Origin: Sodiomyces alkalinus F11
Taxonomy: Eukaryota > Ascomycota > Sordariomycetes > Glomerellales > Plectosphaerellaceae
NCBI RefSeq assembly: GCF_003711515.1
Contig: NW_021167084.1
Coordinates: 1,186,399 to 1,250,398 of the forward strand
Length of the DNA stretch: 64,000 nucleotides
Direction: 5' to 3'
Part shown: piece by piece, positions 23,744 through 34,125 of the stretch
Numbering within the stretch: position 1 is the first letter of the stretch
Layout: the number at the start of each line of letters is the position of its first letter
Position numbers and translations under genes: made by a program
The notes under the pieces: generated by a model
What the model was told of the DNA's origin: nothing
Seen by the model: the letters and a program-made list of their open reading frames with translations, nothing else
The model's database searches: none

Positions 23744-24210
23744 GGGTGGTGGGGATCGGTCTCCTTTGTTTGTACGAAAGCTGGATGAGGACACGAACAA
23801 CGGAAATCAGGATGGAGATTAGGGGCAGGCGTCTGGGTATATGGAATATGCTGATATATAATAACGCTTTTGGCTGAGTGGTGGTCGTGGTCAACCGCAA
23901 CATGGAATGACAAGGGGCCGTGGTGTCGTGGTGTCGTGGGGAGCCAGCATAGGTCATGAGCCGCGCATAAGAGTTGGGGAATATATATTTAGCTTCTCAA
24001 CACTATATACAATCGAATTGTGGTTGACGACTTGGAAGTTGAGGGAAAATAAAAAAGAATTACTCTTATAGTGCCAGACGATGCTGCGGGCTGCGATGCT
24101 GTCGTCCTTCGACTTAAGGTACCTTGGGTTGTTATAGTGAAGTGCCAAGGTTCAACATCGACGCGTGGTGCCAGCTGCCGCTCACCCATTGGTAGCTGCG
24201 TCGTTAATTA
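23744..24210. other. Intergenic, downstream of POL2
   Basis: This should hold the POL2 3' untranslated region and terminator. I see no gene. One TAAGGTACCTTGGG string near 24115-24128 belongs to the recurrent intergenic TACCTTA/TAAGGTA motif set. Confidence 0.5.
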
Positions 24211-24479
24211 CAGTGGGCCTCGAAAAGTGACGAGTAAAATAAGGTACCCATCCACAACGTCACCCCCACCTTTTTCCATCTTACAACAACAGAGCCCTTC
24301 AAGTTCGAAAAATCCCCCCTATATTAGGTTCCAATTTTATAGCTTCTGCTCTATCTATTCTGAATTTTCCCTTATTTTTAAACGTATTTGTCGTAACGTT
24401 ATTCATACTAAAAACCAGGGTGTATATATGGGTACATTTTCGTATAGGGACCCTACTCGTCACTTTTTGTTAGTGACTG
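24211..24479. mobile_element. MITE-like element, 269 bp, Tc1/pogo-type ends
   Basis: The two ends are inverted: both begin CAGT, then nine less similar bases, then a matching AAAGTGACGAGTA block. The left end follows a TA dinucleotide (24209-24210), as expected for Tc1/mariner/pogo insertions; the right flank reads GG, so a TA duplication is not preserved. The interior is AT-rich with no coding capacity. The most likely reading is a non-autonomous miniature element. Chance inverted similarity is possible but a 13-bp match with equally spaced CAGT on both sides is suggestive. Confidence 0.55.
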
Positions 24480-25741
24480 GTTCCAAGCTGTCCCAGTCCC
24501 AGTTCACGAAACGTCGCGACGGCAAAGCTGCAGCCCTACACCCATATACGCGAACGACCCGTTTCCACGGTTAGGTTATCCTTCACTGTCTTCCTTGTTT
24601 CGAGTCTACAACGTACGTATGTATGTCTGCGTTGGCCCCCAGACATGATCCAAATGGTGTCTCCGCCTCCGCCTCTCCCTCCGCCTCCGACGCCAGGACG
24701 CGCGATGAGAATGCTCATCCTTCTGCTTGTCAAAGCGAGATACCACAAGCTCTTGCGACGATTGTGGAGAAAGCAGCCCGGCCTTCTCCATATCTTTAAC
24801 ATCTGCATCCAGATCAAGCCAGACGAGAACCTGGCCGAAGCCCACGCTATGCGATTGTCGCCATTACTATCATCATTACTGTCGCTTTTCTTTTCATGGA
24901 ATCTACTCGAGTCTCCTGATCCCAAAGAGAGGGACGTTTACAGATTGTCGATATGTTCCGAAAAGTAAGGTATCCTACGAGTTATACGGTTCGTACGTTT
25001 TCTATTTTATCACGATAATTAAGGTACGATTCCTGGCTACCCATTTTCGATAACACCAAAGAACTACGACAAGGTACCTTCCTAGGTAACATGATAATAA
25101 TAATCTTATGATAAGGTCGGAAGAAGGATAAAATGCTAAGGTACCTTATAGTACCTACCTACGTAGGTAGACTTCCCGGGATTCCTAATAAACGTCTTTG
25201 GAAGCACTTTTAATCGAGCCGAGCTACCTTGGTATTAAAAGTCGGGCAGGCAAATATGGACGATAGGTTATAGGTAGAATACCTATTAGCCTGTAGATTT
25301 ATTCCTTTACTCCCTTACACTGTACCTGAGTTAAAAACTCACGTTAACAGATCCGATCCTGCTGACAGTCAATCAACTGGTTACAACCTCTATTCTGGGC
25401 CCAATTTGATCGATCTATTACCTATGTACCTTATGCTGGGTGATAAGTACCATGGTTGTCGAGGCCGACTATTGAGGTATCTTATCTTACCTAAGGTGCT
25501 CAGTGAAGTATCCCCTGGATTACGGAGCAGCAGATTACCTTAAGCTTCTTCGATATGGTACGTACTTTCTTTCGTACTGGTAAAAATCCACAACTTCATC
25601 CTGCCCCACGTCCTGCGTCTCGTTGCCTCCCCCCAAGTCCCAAGTTCGCACCCTCACATCGCCAGCTTTTCGCAAACGCCAATACATAAATCCTCCATAT
25701 ACGAGAATAAGCTCAAGCCTTGCGGCTCTACTTTCCCCAAC
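24480..25741. other. Intergenic, upstream of CCT7
   Basis: No coding region is supported; short proline-rich frames near 24645-24925 arise from a GGCGGAGGC-type repeat (about 24661-24692). TACCTTA/TAAGGTA motifs and a CTACCTACGTAGGTAG palindrome occur at about 25135-25172. The last 200 bp presumably holds the CCT7 promoter and leader. Confidence 0.5.
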
Positions 25742-27802
25742 ATGTCGTTCGGAGGTCAGGCCCCGACCATCATCGTCCTCAAAGAAGGTTGCTACTCCAT
25801 CCTCCACCCACCGCATCAACTCACTCTTCTCGCCCATCTCACCAACACCGGCCCTCACCGACCCTCCAACCATCCGCACGGCATGACATTGAATATGCTA
25901 ACCCTCTCGCTTATTATTCAGGAACCGATACCTCCCAGGGAAAGCCCCAGATCGTCTCCAACATCAACGCATGCTTGGCGGTGCAGGCGACAATCAAGTC
26001 GACACTCGGTCCCTATGGCGGCGATTTGTTGATGGTAGATCAGAATGGGAGGCAGACCATTACAAACGACGGTGCGACCGTCATGAAGGTGCGATGTTCG
26101 AACCCGGTATCCCAGGCTTGAAGGAGGGACAATGGGGGAAGCTACCACAAAACCGAAAGAAAGAAGAAAAGAAAAGAAGAAAAAAAAGAAGGAAGGAAAA
26201 TACTGACGCTGAGAGGGGTACAGCTCTTGGATATCGTCCACCCTGCAGCCCGTATCCTGGTCGACATTGCGAGGTCGCAAGACGCCGAGGTGGGCGACGG
26301 CACAACATCGGTGGTGGTCCTGGCCGGAGAGATCCTCAAGGAGGTCAAGGAGCATGTGGAACAGGGCGTCAGCTCGCAGATCATCATCAAGGGCCTGCGA
26401 AAAGCCTCCGCCATGGCCGTCAACAAGATCAAAGAGATTGCCGTCGACACGGAAGAGGGTAATCGGAGGGAGACTCTCAGCAAGCTAGCGGCCACCGCCA
26501 TGACCAGCAAGTTGATCAAGCGGAATACCGAGTTTTTCACAAAGAGTTTGTTTTCCCTTTTTTCTTCTTCTTTGTATTACATTTACTATTCTCTTTGCCT
26601 CGCTTGTTCTTCTTCGTCCAACGACATGGAACAGGCAACAGTGACTAATCCCTTCCCCTTCAGTGGTCGTCGACGCCGTGCTATCCCTCGACCAAGAAGA
26701 CCTCAACGAAAAACTCATCGGCGTCAAGAAGATACCCGGCGGCTCGCTGACCGAGTCGCTCTTCGTCAACGGCGTCGCCTTCAAAAAGACCTTCTCCTAC
26801 GCCGGCTTCGAGCAGCAGCCCAAGTCGTTCGTCAAGCCCAAGATCGTGTGCCTCAACGTCGAGCTCGAGCTCAAGGCCGAGAAGGACAACGCCGAGGTGC
26901 GCGTCGAGGAGGTGTCTGAGTACCAGGCCATCGTCGACGCCGAGTGGCAGATCATCTACCGGAAACTCGAGGCCCTGCACCAGACCGGCGCCAAGGTCGT
27001 GCTCAGCAAGCTGCCCATCGGCGACCTGGCCACCCAGTACTTCGCCGACCGCGACATCTTCTGCGCCGGCCGCGTCGCCTCCGAGGACATGGAGCGCGTC
27101 GTGCAGGCCACGGGCGCCGTCGTGCAGTCGACCTGCTCCGACATGCTGCACGAGCACCTCGGCGTCTGCGGCCGCTTCGAGGAGCGCCAGATCGGCGGCG
27201 AGCGCTTCAACTTCTTCGAGGACTGCCCCGAGGCCAAGACCTGCACCCTCGTGCTGCGCGGCGGCGCCGAGCAGTTCATCGCCGAGGTCGAGCGCTCGCT
27301 CCACGACGCCATCATGATCGTCAAGCGCGCCATCCGGAACCGCACCATCGTCGGCGGCGGCGGCGCCACCGAGATGGAGCTCTCGGCCTACCTGCACCGC
27401 TTCGCCGACGACAAGGTCAACCACAAGCAGCAGGCCGTCATCAAGAGCTTCGCCAAGGCCCTCGAGATCATCCCGCGCCAGCTGTGCGACAACGCCGGCT
27501 TCGACGCCACCGACATCCTCAACCGCCTCCGCGTCGAGCACCGCCGCGGCAACACCTGGGCCGGCGTCGACTTTGACAACGAAGGGGTCGCCGACATGAT
27601 GGAGCGCTTCGTCTGGGAGCCCGCCCTCGTCAAGATTAACGCCCTCCAGGCCGCCACCGAGGCTAGCTGCCTCATCCTCGGCGTCGACGAGACCATCCAC
27701 AACGAGGAGAGCGCCCAGCCCCAGGCCCCCGGGAAGCCTTTGCCTCCTGGTGCCGCTCAGAGGGCTCTCCGCGGTCGGGGACGTGGTATGCCGAGGCGGT
27801 AG
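25742..27802 (+). CDS. CCT7: T-complex protein 1 subunit eta (CCT7)
   Basis: Exons 25742-25787, 25922-26088, 26224-26545 and 26664-27802 give 557 aa, the normal size for the eta subunit of the cytosolic TRiC/CCT chaperonin that folds actin, tubulin and other proteins. Group II chaperonin landmarks are in order: [10 protein letters not shown] and NDGATVMK, the nucleotide site [14 protein letters not shown], the apical domain, [10 protein letters not shown], and ILGVDETI near the C-terminus. The eta-type start ([19 protein letters not shown]) is recovered across intron 1. Introns are 134, 135 and 118 nt with branch sites CTAAC and CTGAC. Donors are weak at intron 1 (GTTGCT) and intron 3 (GTTTGT), but only those choices restore the family sequence (FFTKMVVDAV). 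Intron 2 contains a purine-rich A/G microsatellite. The protein ends in an RGRG-type basic tail. Confidence 0.96.
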
Positions 27803-28340
27803 GCGAAGTCGGTAGCGTGAGGGGAACGGAGAACGTTAGAGATGGGACAAAAGACAGAAAGAAAAAAGGAAATAGGGGCTGGAGTTTCTGTATGATACCT
27901 TTGCACCAGGGCCCTAAGATGAGAAGAACAGAATAACCGGTTGTCCAAGAAAGGGACTTGGACGAACCGAACTTGATGGCTGTGATAGACGGCTAGACTA
28001 GGCGTACGTACCCTAATCGCAGAGGAAGATGTACGGCGAGATGGACCTTGACAGTCCGATGACGGGACACCGATGAGTCGTGAAACAATCGATGAAAGGT
28101 GGTTATTGCTGACCTCTACTGTCTAGCTAAGGATGAGGAAGCATAGCAAGGGAAAAGTAAAAGTAAGAATAAAAGTAAAAGTAAAAGTAAAAATAAAAGC
28201 AAAAATAAAAATAAAAATAAAAATACAAATAGAAATAAAAATAGAAATAGTTCATGGCTAAAACACCCATCTCCGTCTTGCGACTGCTTCTCTTCGTCCC
28301 TTTCCCCTCTCATCCCGCGTCTACTGAACCGTCGTTGGAT
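27803..28340. other. Intergenic between convergent CCT7 and SPT10-like genes
   Basis: This is the shared 3' region of two convergent genes. It contains the A-rich tandem repeat at 28151-28250. No gene is supported here. Confidence 0.5.
28151..28250. repeat. A-rich (AAAGTA/AAATA)n microsatellite
   Basis: About 100 bp of imperfect hexamer AAAAGT units grading into AAAAAT and AAATAG units. It sits between the two convergent genes and probably lies in or between their 3' untranslated regions. Confidence 0.85.
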
Positions 28341-30202
28341 TCACGTTGTGGCTCTTCCTGTCCTGATACCCTTCTCCCTCTCGGGGTCTGCATCCCCTGG
28401 CGTCCCCTCTGCCCCTGCCCCTGCCCCTGTCCCTGACCCGGACCCTTCTATTGTCTCAACTTGGACTTCTGCATCACTAATATGACGGACTTGCTGCTCC
28501 GCAGGAGGAACAGAAGCAGAAGCCGACACGGACAAGGCAGCGGCATCCTCGTCGCCGATACCCGTCATGGCCTCATCTTCGTCTTCGTGGTGATTATTGT
28601 GCGGCGGCGGATCTTGGTGGACCTCGTCGTCGTCTTGCTGGATCAGCATGTCCAAGTCGCGGTCTACGGCTTCGGCTTCGCGCGCGGCTGCGTCGGCTTC
28701 TGCGTCCATGTCGGGGGGTCCTGGCGGGGTGTGGTGGTGGTGGTGGTGGTGGTGGTGGTGGTGGTTGTGTTGAGGATGGGGATGGCTGTGGGCCTGGTCG
28801 TGGTTGTGGTCGTGATGGAGGGACTCGGATGTCGTCGCTGTTAACAAGGCTTGAAAGTCGGTTTCCGTGGAGGGCTCATGTGAATGTGGATGTGGATGTG
28901 GGTTATATGGTTCGTACGGATGGTGGTGCGGGTTGTTGATCATCTGCGGGTCAATGGGCTGGAAGACGGAATCGGGGTGCGGGCCGTGAGTGGCGTGGTG
29001 GTGGTGGTGGTGGCGTTGGTGATGATGTGCGTGATCTGGCGGTAGGCCGTGGGAGGAGGGCTGGTCTTGGAGCATCGGGTTGTGGTGGCCAAGCCCCCGG
29101 TGTCGGGCCAGGGGGGAGGCCGACGGGTCGTGGAGGGTGTCCGTGGGCAAGATACCTCGGGGTATCGGCTCGGGAGAGGGATAGTTGTATAGAAGCGGCG
29201 GCGACCCGGGGACCGACACTGCAGGGTTGGGTGGCACGCCTAGTACGCCATGGGGGTGGGAAGGGCCGATGTCGTTACTACTACTCCCCCTCCTCTTGCG
29301 GCCGTGGGGGGGGACGGTCGTCGACACAGCGGTGGTGCTCGCCGCGACGTTGAGGCAGCCGTTGCCTCCACTGGTCGTGGTATTATCACCAGTAGACCCG
29401 CCGCCTCCGACTCCCCCTCCGGTCCCTCCAACGCCGCCGGCAGACGCTCGGGCCCGCGCCGCAGCCACCCCATTCCCGCTACCGGGGGCAGGCATCTTGC
29501 CGAGCTCCTTGCATTCAGCGCAGTTCCGGATCACGTCGCTCACCGTCTCCTTGATGCGGCTCCAGTGGTACCTCTCGGCGATGGTGGCGGTGGTCTTGTT
29601 GATGCCGCCGTGCTGGGCCTCGTGGACGTGGCGGGCAATCTCGTACTGGCGTCGCGGGTCGGGCACGACCTCCTTGTCCTTGAGCATGAGGCGGTCGTTC
29701 TCGAGCAGCTTGTAGTGGGTGGCGGCGCTGCGGAGGCGGCTCTTCTCGGCGCGGTCGGCGCCGGCGGGGTACTTGCCGTACTTGAGGTAGTACTTGATCT
29801 TGTCGAAGCGCTCGACGGAGACGAGGTCCTCGGGGAACTCGCCGGGGACGAGGTCGCGGCCGTAGATGATGGCGTCGACGAGGCGGCCCGGGTAGGAGCG
29901 CAGGTTGCCGCAGCCCTTGACGCGGCCGATGCGCTTGAAGCCCAGGGCGTCCCAGATCTTGCACGACACCACGTTGGTCTCGTAGACGAGGTTGAAGACG
30001 CTGTAGGTGTAGCCCAGCTTCGGGGCCCAGTCGAGGTAGCTCTCGCCCATGAGACGCCCCGCGCCCCGGTTGCGGGCCGCGTCGGTGACGAGGAAGCCGG
30101 CGTTGCAGACGTGCGAGCTGCGGCCGGGGTAGTTGGGTTTGATGTAGAAGCTGCCGAGGCATCGCTTGGACCAGTCGCCCGCCGCCTCTTCGGTGCTGCT
30201 GG

Positions 30203-30238
<36 letters not shown>

Positions 30239-30653
30239 CACCGCCACCGTCACTGCTGCTGTTCTTGTGATTCATGTTGTCGGCTGCTGCCTCGGGCAGG
30301 GAGGCAATGTCCTCGGGGCGTTCGATGTTCCCGAGGAGCATGACGGCGCCGAAACTTTGGAACCAATACGAGGCGAACTTTTCGTACGACATGGGCTCCG
30401 TCATGGGGTAGGTGTCGCCGCCCTCGATCTCCTTGTTCAGCTGGTCGGCGAGGTAGCGCAGTAGCGAGGGCGGGACCTGGTGCTGGGAAGCAAAGGGCAG
30501 CACGGTAGCGGCCGTTTGGCGGTCACGGAGGAGCACTTGACGGGGCACGAGCTCCGGGGGTAAGGATGGGGCTTTGGTTGGATCTGGATAAGGGGGTGCG
30601 CCCGAGACCCGGTAGATGGTCGGGGTGTCGGGGTCATCCATCATGGCCGGCAT
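28341..30653 (-). CDS. Spt10-like GNAT acetyltransferase with integrase-type HHCC zinc finger
   Basis: A single exon encodes 770 aa. Residues about 160-275 are a GNAT fold: FYIKPNYPGRSSHVCNAGF, then the acetyl-CoA loop RNRGAGRLMG and ETNVVSCKIWDALGFKRIGR. Residues about 335-390 form an HHCC finger, H-x3-H (HEAQH) followed by CAEC, like the N-terminal zinc domain of retroviral/Ty3 integrases. This pairing is the diagnostic layout of yeast Spt10, a histone-gene activator that binds histone promoters through that finger. The remaining half is low complexity: Gly/Ser linkers, many Pro, a His run (about 12 in a row from a CAC repeat) and an acidic tail. Ser/Asn repeats also interrupt the N-terminal part of the GNAT domain. 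A role in histone-gene transcription is inferred from Spt10; C-terminal function is unknown. The ATG at 30653 is the first in frame. Confidence 0.8.
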
Positions 30654-31421
30654 GGCGAAATATCGAATAGATGTTCGGCCCTTCGAACTCGGAGTGAAGG
30701 GGAGAAGATGGCGAGAACGGGGTTTTGTCTCAGGTAGACAGACCCAGAGTCCGACGATATCGGGGTTGGGTCAAAGGAGCTTGCTGGTTTGTGATGAGAT
30801 GCGTCAGAGATCCAGATTGCAACAATAGACGCTCAACAAGTCATGCGTCGATACTGTCAATGTCGTAGCAGATAACAACATGTTGTGGTTGTATTGATGA
30901 GTTGTCCTGGTGTCTTCATTTCCGACTTTCTTTCCTCATATCTCCGTAGTCTGTTCATGTTCTCTCTCATGCACAAGTTGGGGAGCATAAGAGATCATAA
31001 CAATGTCACAAGATAAGGACCTACAATAAGAAGCGAGCATCAGCCCGTATATAACATCCAGTCCTCCCACAATGATGGGATCCGGCGTTTCGTTGGACGG
31101 GCGCTGTCCAATGTCTCGTCCTCCGGGGATTCCGGGGTTCGGAGCCGAGACTCGGGGTCTACAGCGGGCTACCCTCGGCTACAGCGGGTCGCTGCCGAAC
31201 CTGGCGGCCGATGAGTGGACGAGAGGTGATAGGCCGGGGGTTGGGGGCACGGACAGACCCAAGGAAGAAGGGAAGGGAAAGGGACAAATGAACAAATGAA
31301 TCGAAGCCGCTGTGCTGAAAAGTGCGTTGGTGATGCGTTTCTCAAACTTGGGGAAGGGAAATTCGCCCTTGCGCAGTTTTCAACATGAGGCTTTTTTGGA
31401 GGCGTGCGGATACACTATTGC
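30654..31421. other. Intergenic, upstream of the SPT10-like gene
   Basis: This holds the promoter of the minus-strand SPT10-like gene and the left flank of the second LTR element. The 5-bp target site ATTGC is at 31417-31421. No gene is supported. Confidence 0.5.
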
Positions 31422-31622
31422 TGTTAGATGCCCACAGCCACCTTATCGGGGTGTGACTTGCGTTATTTCTGTAAACGGATGGGGTACTTCCGACCGATGT
31501 ATCCACATCGATTTCCCCTCCTTTTACCTTACCTTATAGTTAGACATTCCCGTAGAGTACCTTTTACTCTTCTTGAAAAATGCACATATATATCTTTTGC
31601 GTACCTTATTTGTGTGCTGACA
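31422..31622 (+). repeat. 5' LTR of the copia-like element
   Basis: The 201-bp LTR begins TGTTAGATGCCCACAG and ends CTTATTTGTGTGCTGACA. It shares its first and last blocks with the two LTR copies at 33951-34086 and 34126-34318, while the middle is diverged. Confidence 0.85.
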
Positions 31623-31834
31623 GTTATGAGCCCGGCGTTCTAACAAACGAAGCTATTCCGAGAGATCCTGCAGCTTATATGAATAGGCCATCAATTGCGT
31701 CAAGTCTGTAGCGGATAGTTTGGTATTGTTGGCTACGTCCGCCTGCTTTATTTAATCGTTTTTCCGCTTTTCAATCAATCATACAATCGCTCCGTCAATC
31801 GACAATCAGTTTCCCTGCAGTCCTACTTAGTGAG

Positions 31835-32638
31835 ATGATGGCTTCAGTTGCGGCTGTGCCCACGATGGGCTATACGGTCCTCACCTCACCAAAAGACTGG
31901 CGCCCGTGGCTCGAGGCTGTCATGCAGATAGCCTACGCCCACGGAACCGCCGACCTCATCGATCCAGACCTCGAGGAATCCAAAAGACCTCAACGACACG
32001 AATCAACAGAACCTCCAGAGCTAGTCGAAGATCCTAACTGGGATCGTAAATTCAAACTGTGGCAGGTCAAAGAGGATCACTATCGTCAGCAACAGCGTGG
32101 CCTCGCAGCCCTCCACGACTATATCGCGAAGACCGTTGATCCAACCCTCAAGGATTGGTATACGGGCAAAAAGGAAGTCAAGGATATCCTGATCGCGTTA
32201 AAAGACCACACCAACGCTGCCCAGAAGTCACTAATCAAACGACAATGGGAAGAACACATACAAAACGTGCGGCGGATGCCCCACGAGCGTTGGCTTCAGG
32301 ACTTCATAAAGCTATGCCGAGATTCAGTCACCTATGGCGTCAGAGCCCTCGATAGTAAAGAGGATCAGCTTGACGCGTTTTTCAGGGCTATCGGCACTAT
32401 AGCTCCCGAATGGTCAGAGGCGCGGTTTGCACAGATTTCGAGGCTTGAGGAGGACCAGCAACCTACTATCGACGCTGTTGTGAACGAATATACGGTTTGG
32501 TTGCGGCACAGGCATCCCCACAGGCTTGACAAGAAGCCCATAGCATCATCGTTTTATACGGCGACCTTCCTAGGAAAAGATGAAGATGGTAAGCAACAGC
32601 CAGACGATCAGAGCGACGAACAGAAAAAGGGAAAGTAG
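31835..32638 (+). CDS. Gag-like protein of the copia-like element
   Basis: The open frame begins at ATG 31835 and encodes 267 aa. The helical pattern with SPKDWRPWLEAVMQIA near the start, KLWQVKEDHYRQQQRGLAALHDYI, then AQKSLIKRQWEEHIQNVRRMP resembles the Gag polyproteins of fungal Ty1/copia elements. The frame stops at 32638. In the same frame beyond the stop is a Cys/His-rich stretch (CDCVNMGRNARHC, 32672-32710) that looks like the remains of the nucleocapsid zinc knuckle, so the stop probably truncates the original Gag. The product would be cytoplasmic capsid protein if expressed. Confidence 0.7.
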   Translation: MMASVAAVPTMGYTVLTSPKDWRPWLEAVMQIAYAHGTADLIDPDLEESKRPQRHESTEPPELVEDPNWDRKFKLWQVKEDHYRQQQRGLAALHDYIAKTVDPTLKDWYTGKKEVKDILIALKDHTNAAQKSLIKRQWEEHIQNVRRMPHERWLQDFIKLCRDSVTYGVRALDSKEDQLDAFFRAIGTIAPEWSEARFAQISRLEEDQQPTIDAVVNEYTVWLRHRHPHRLDKKPIASSFYTATFLGKDEDGKQQPDDQSDEQKKGK

Positions 32639-32750
32639 GCTTCTTCTTCAAAAACAACGTCGGAATGGATCTGCGACTGCGTCAATATGGGAAGGAACGC
32701 TCGCCACTGCGCCCCGTGGCAGACCTGCCCAAACGTCAATCCGACGCGCC

Positions 32751-33869
32751 GCCAAAAAGGGCTTCACGCCCTCGAAGGAGGTGGTGGAACGGTGCGACCG
32801 CATTATCAAGTCCTGGGATGAAGATCGCCAAAAGAGATTCCGGGAGGACATCAAAAAGGATGTCGACAAGGCGAAAAAGAAGGCAAAAGAGGCTAAAGCT
32901 CAGTCCAAGGAAGCATCCAATTTCGTTGACAATGGGGAAGAGGATTCGGACGATGGCTCTTACGATATGTATTTTGCCTCCAATTTCGTGGGCGAAGAGG
33001 TGGATTCAAATGCCTCGGTATACTCGCTCCTGCAGACCAAACAGGTGGTTAGCAGCGACCTTTTCAGTCAGTTTTTGATCGATTCGGGGTCCCCACGGCA
33101 TATAACCAATCAACGCCACCTGCTCGAAGACTTCAAGCCTACTGCCACTATCGTCAGATTTCAGACAGGTAGTGGTCCCTCTAATCCGGTGGAGGGATAC
33201 GGCACGCTGCGTCTCCAGGTTGTAGATGCAAAAGGTCAGCCGTATACCCTTGTGCTGAAAAACGTCGCGTTTGTGGAAGGATATCCTACTACCCTGATCG
33301 CGACGAGGCGTCTATGGCGCGACCTCAAGGCTGTTTTTGTCACTGGCAGAGATATCTTGGTAATGGACCGACGTACCTGCCTGCCGTTGACTAACGTCAA
33401 CGACCAATATGCCCTCAAACCAATCGAGGGCTTGCTTCAGAAGCTGCACCAACAACAGCAGCAGAACTCCACGATAAAGGCGTTGCAAGAGGAAAAGCAA
33501 CGTCAACAACGTCAATCGTGGAGATCTGGGGGGGTGGCTGGAGGTGGTGGTGAAGGATCAAAAACCACCACCAACGCGAAAACCACCGAAAACGCCTCCA
33601 AAAGCCAACAGGCTGCTGACCAAGAGGCATCACGTGGAACGGATGCCACGGCCGCGGAAGGCACCGCCGTTGTGCCTGCCGTTGTGCCTGCCGTTGATTT
33701 TCCCTATTCAACTGCTGTTTTACCATCTTCAACAACGGTACCAATTTTCCCCTTTTCAACAACCTCTTCTTCAAAAGCAACGCCCGTTTTTACACTCCAT
33801 CGCCGCCACAAGCACCGGAAGATCCTCCAACGCCCACCCATTTCACAAGGCTATTCAACAGCCCGTTGA
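32751..33869 (+). pseudogene. Copia-type protease region, frame-shifted from Gag
   Basis: This frame differs from the Gag frame; the switch lies near 32745-32760, after the zinc-knuckle remnant. It contains a Lys-rich helix (about 32790-32910) and an aspartic protease with active site FLIDSGSPRHITNQ (D-S-G-S at 33081-33092), followed by VEGYGTLRL and a VAFVEGYPTTLIATRRLW segment, which is the usual copia protease core. From about 33430 the sequence becomes Gln-, Thr-, Ala- and Pro-rich and ends at a stop at 33869 with no integrase zinc finger or core domain. The piece is a remnant of a larger polyprotein. Confidence 0.75.
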
Positions 33870-33940
33870 CCGTTGAATTGATATCTAGGCTCTATTTTAC
33901 CCTAGATTTACGGCTTCAAATTGAGCAGAACAGTCAGGAT

Positions 33941-33950
33941 NNNNNNNNNN
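33941..33950. other. Assembly gap (10 N)
   Basis: Ten N, a conventional placeholder, so the true length is unknown. It falls between the sequence ACAGTCAGGAT and the interior of an LTR copy. By comparison with the next LTR, the missing part should include the poly-G tract and the first 60 or so bases of that LTR. Confidence 0.99.
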
Positions 33951-34086
33951 TGGAGTACCTCGCTCCTATATATCCACCCTTATTTCCCCTGCTTTTTCCG
34001 TATAGTTAGATATCCCCGTGAAGTATCACAAACTTCACTTAGATGAATACACACATAATTCCGCGTACCTTATTTGTGTTCTGACA
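33951..34086 (+). repeat. Partial internal LTR copy
   Basis: This matches the LTR at 34126-34318 from its TGGAGTACCTCG position to its CTGACA end. Its 5' part is hidden in the gap. It is followed by GTCAGGATCAATCC, whose first part repeats the sequence directly before the gap. Confidence 0.85.
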
Positions 34087-34107
34087 GTCAGGATCAATCC
34101 TGCAGTT

Positions 34108-34125
34108 GGGGGGGGGGGGGGGGGG
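34108..34125 (+). repeat. Homopolymer G18 at the polypurine-tract position
   Basis: Eighteen consecutive G lie immediately before the TGTCAG start of the last LTR, exactly where an LTR element has its polypurine tract for plus-strand priming. The exact count may be affected by sequencing error. Confidence 0.75.

Noticed and set aside
26089..26110. TTCGAACCC string in CCT7 intron 2, considered as a tRNA T-arm
   Set aside because: No matching acceptor or anticodon arms can be drawn around it. No tRNA gene was recognised anywhere in the window.
26681..27700. 339-codon minus-strand frame opposite CCT7
   Set aside because: Shadow of the GC3-rich chaperonin exon, with repetitive low-information sequence and no domain.
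28735..28765. GTG/GGT repeat considered as an independent microsatellite
   Set aside because: It is the codon repeat for the His run in the SPT10-like protein and is described there.
29250..30464. 404-codon plus-strand frame over the SPT10-like gene
   Set aside because: It mirrors the GNAT-domain coding sequence on the minus strand, which carries recognisable motifs; the plus frame is an Ala/Val/Gly/Asp-rich shadow.
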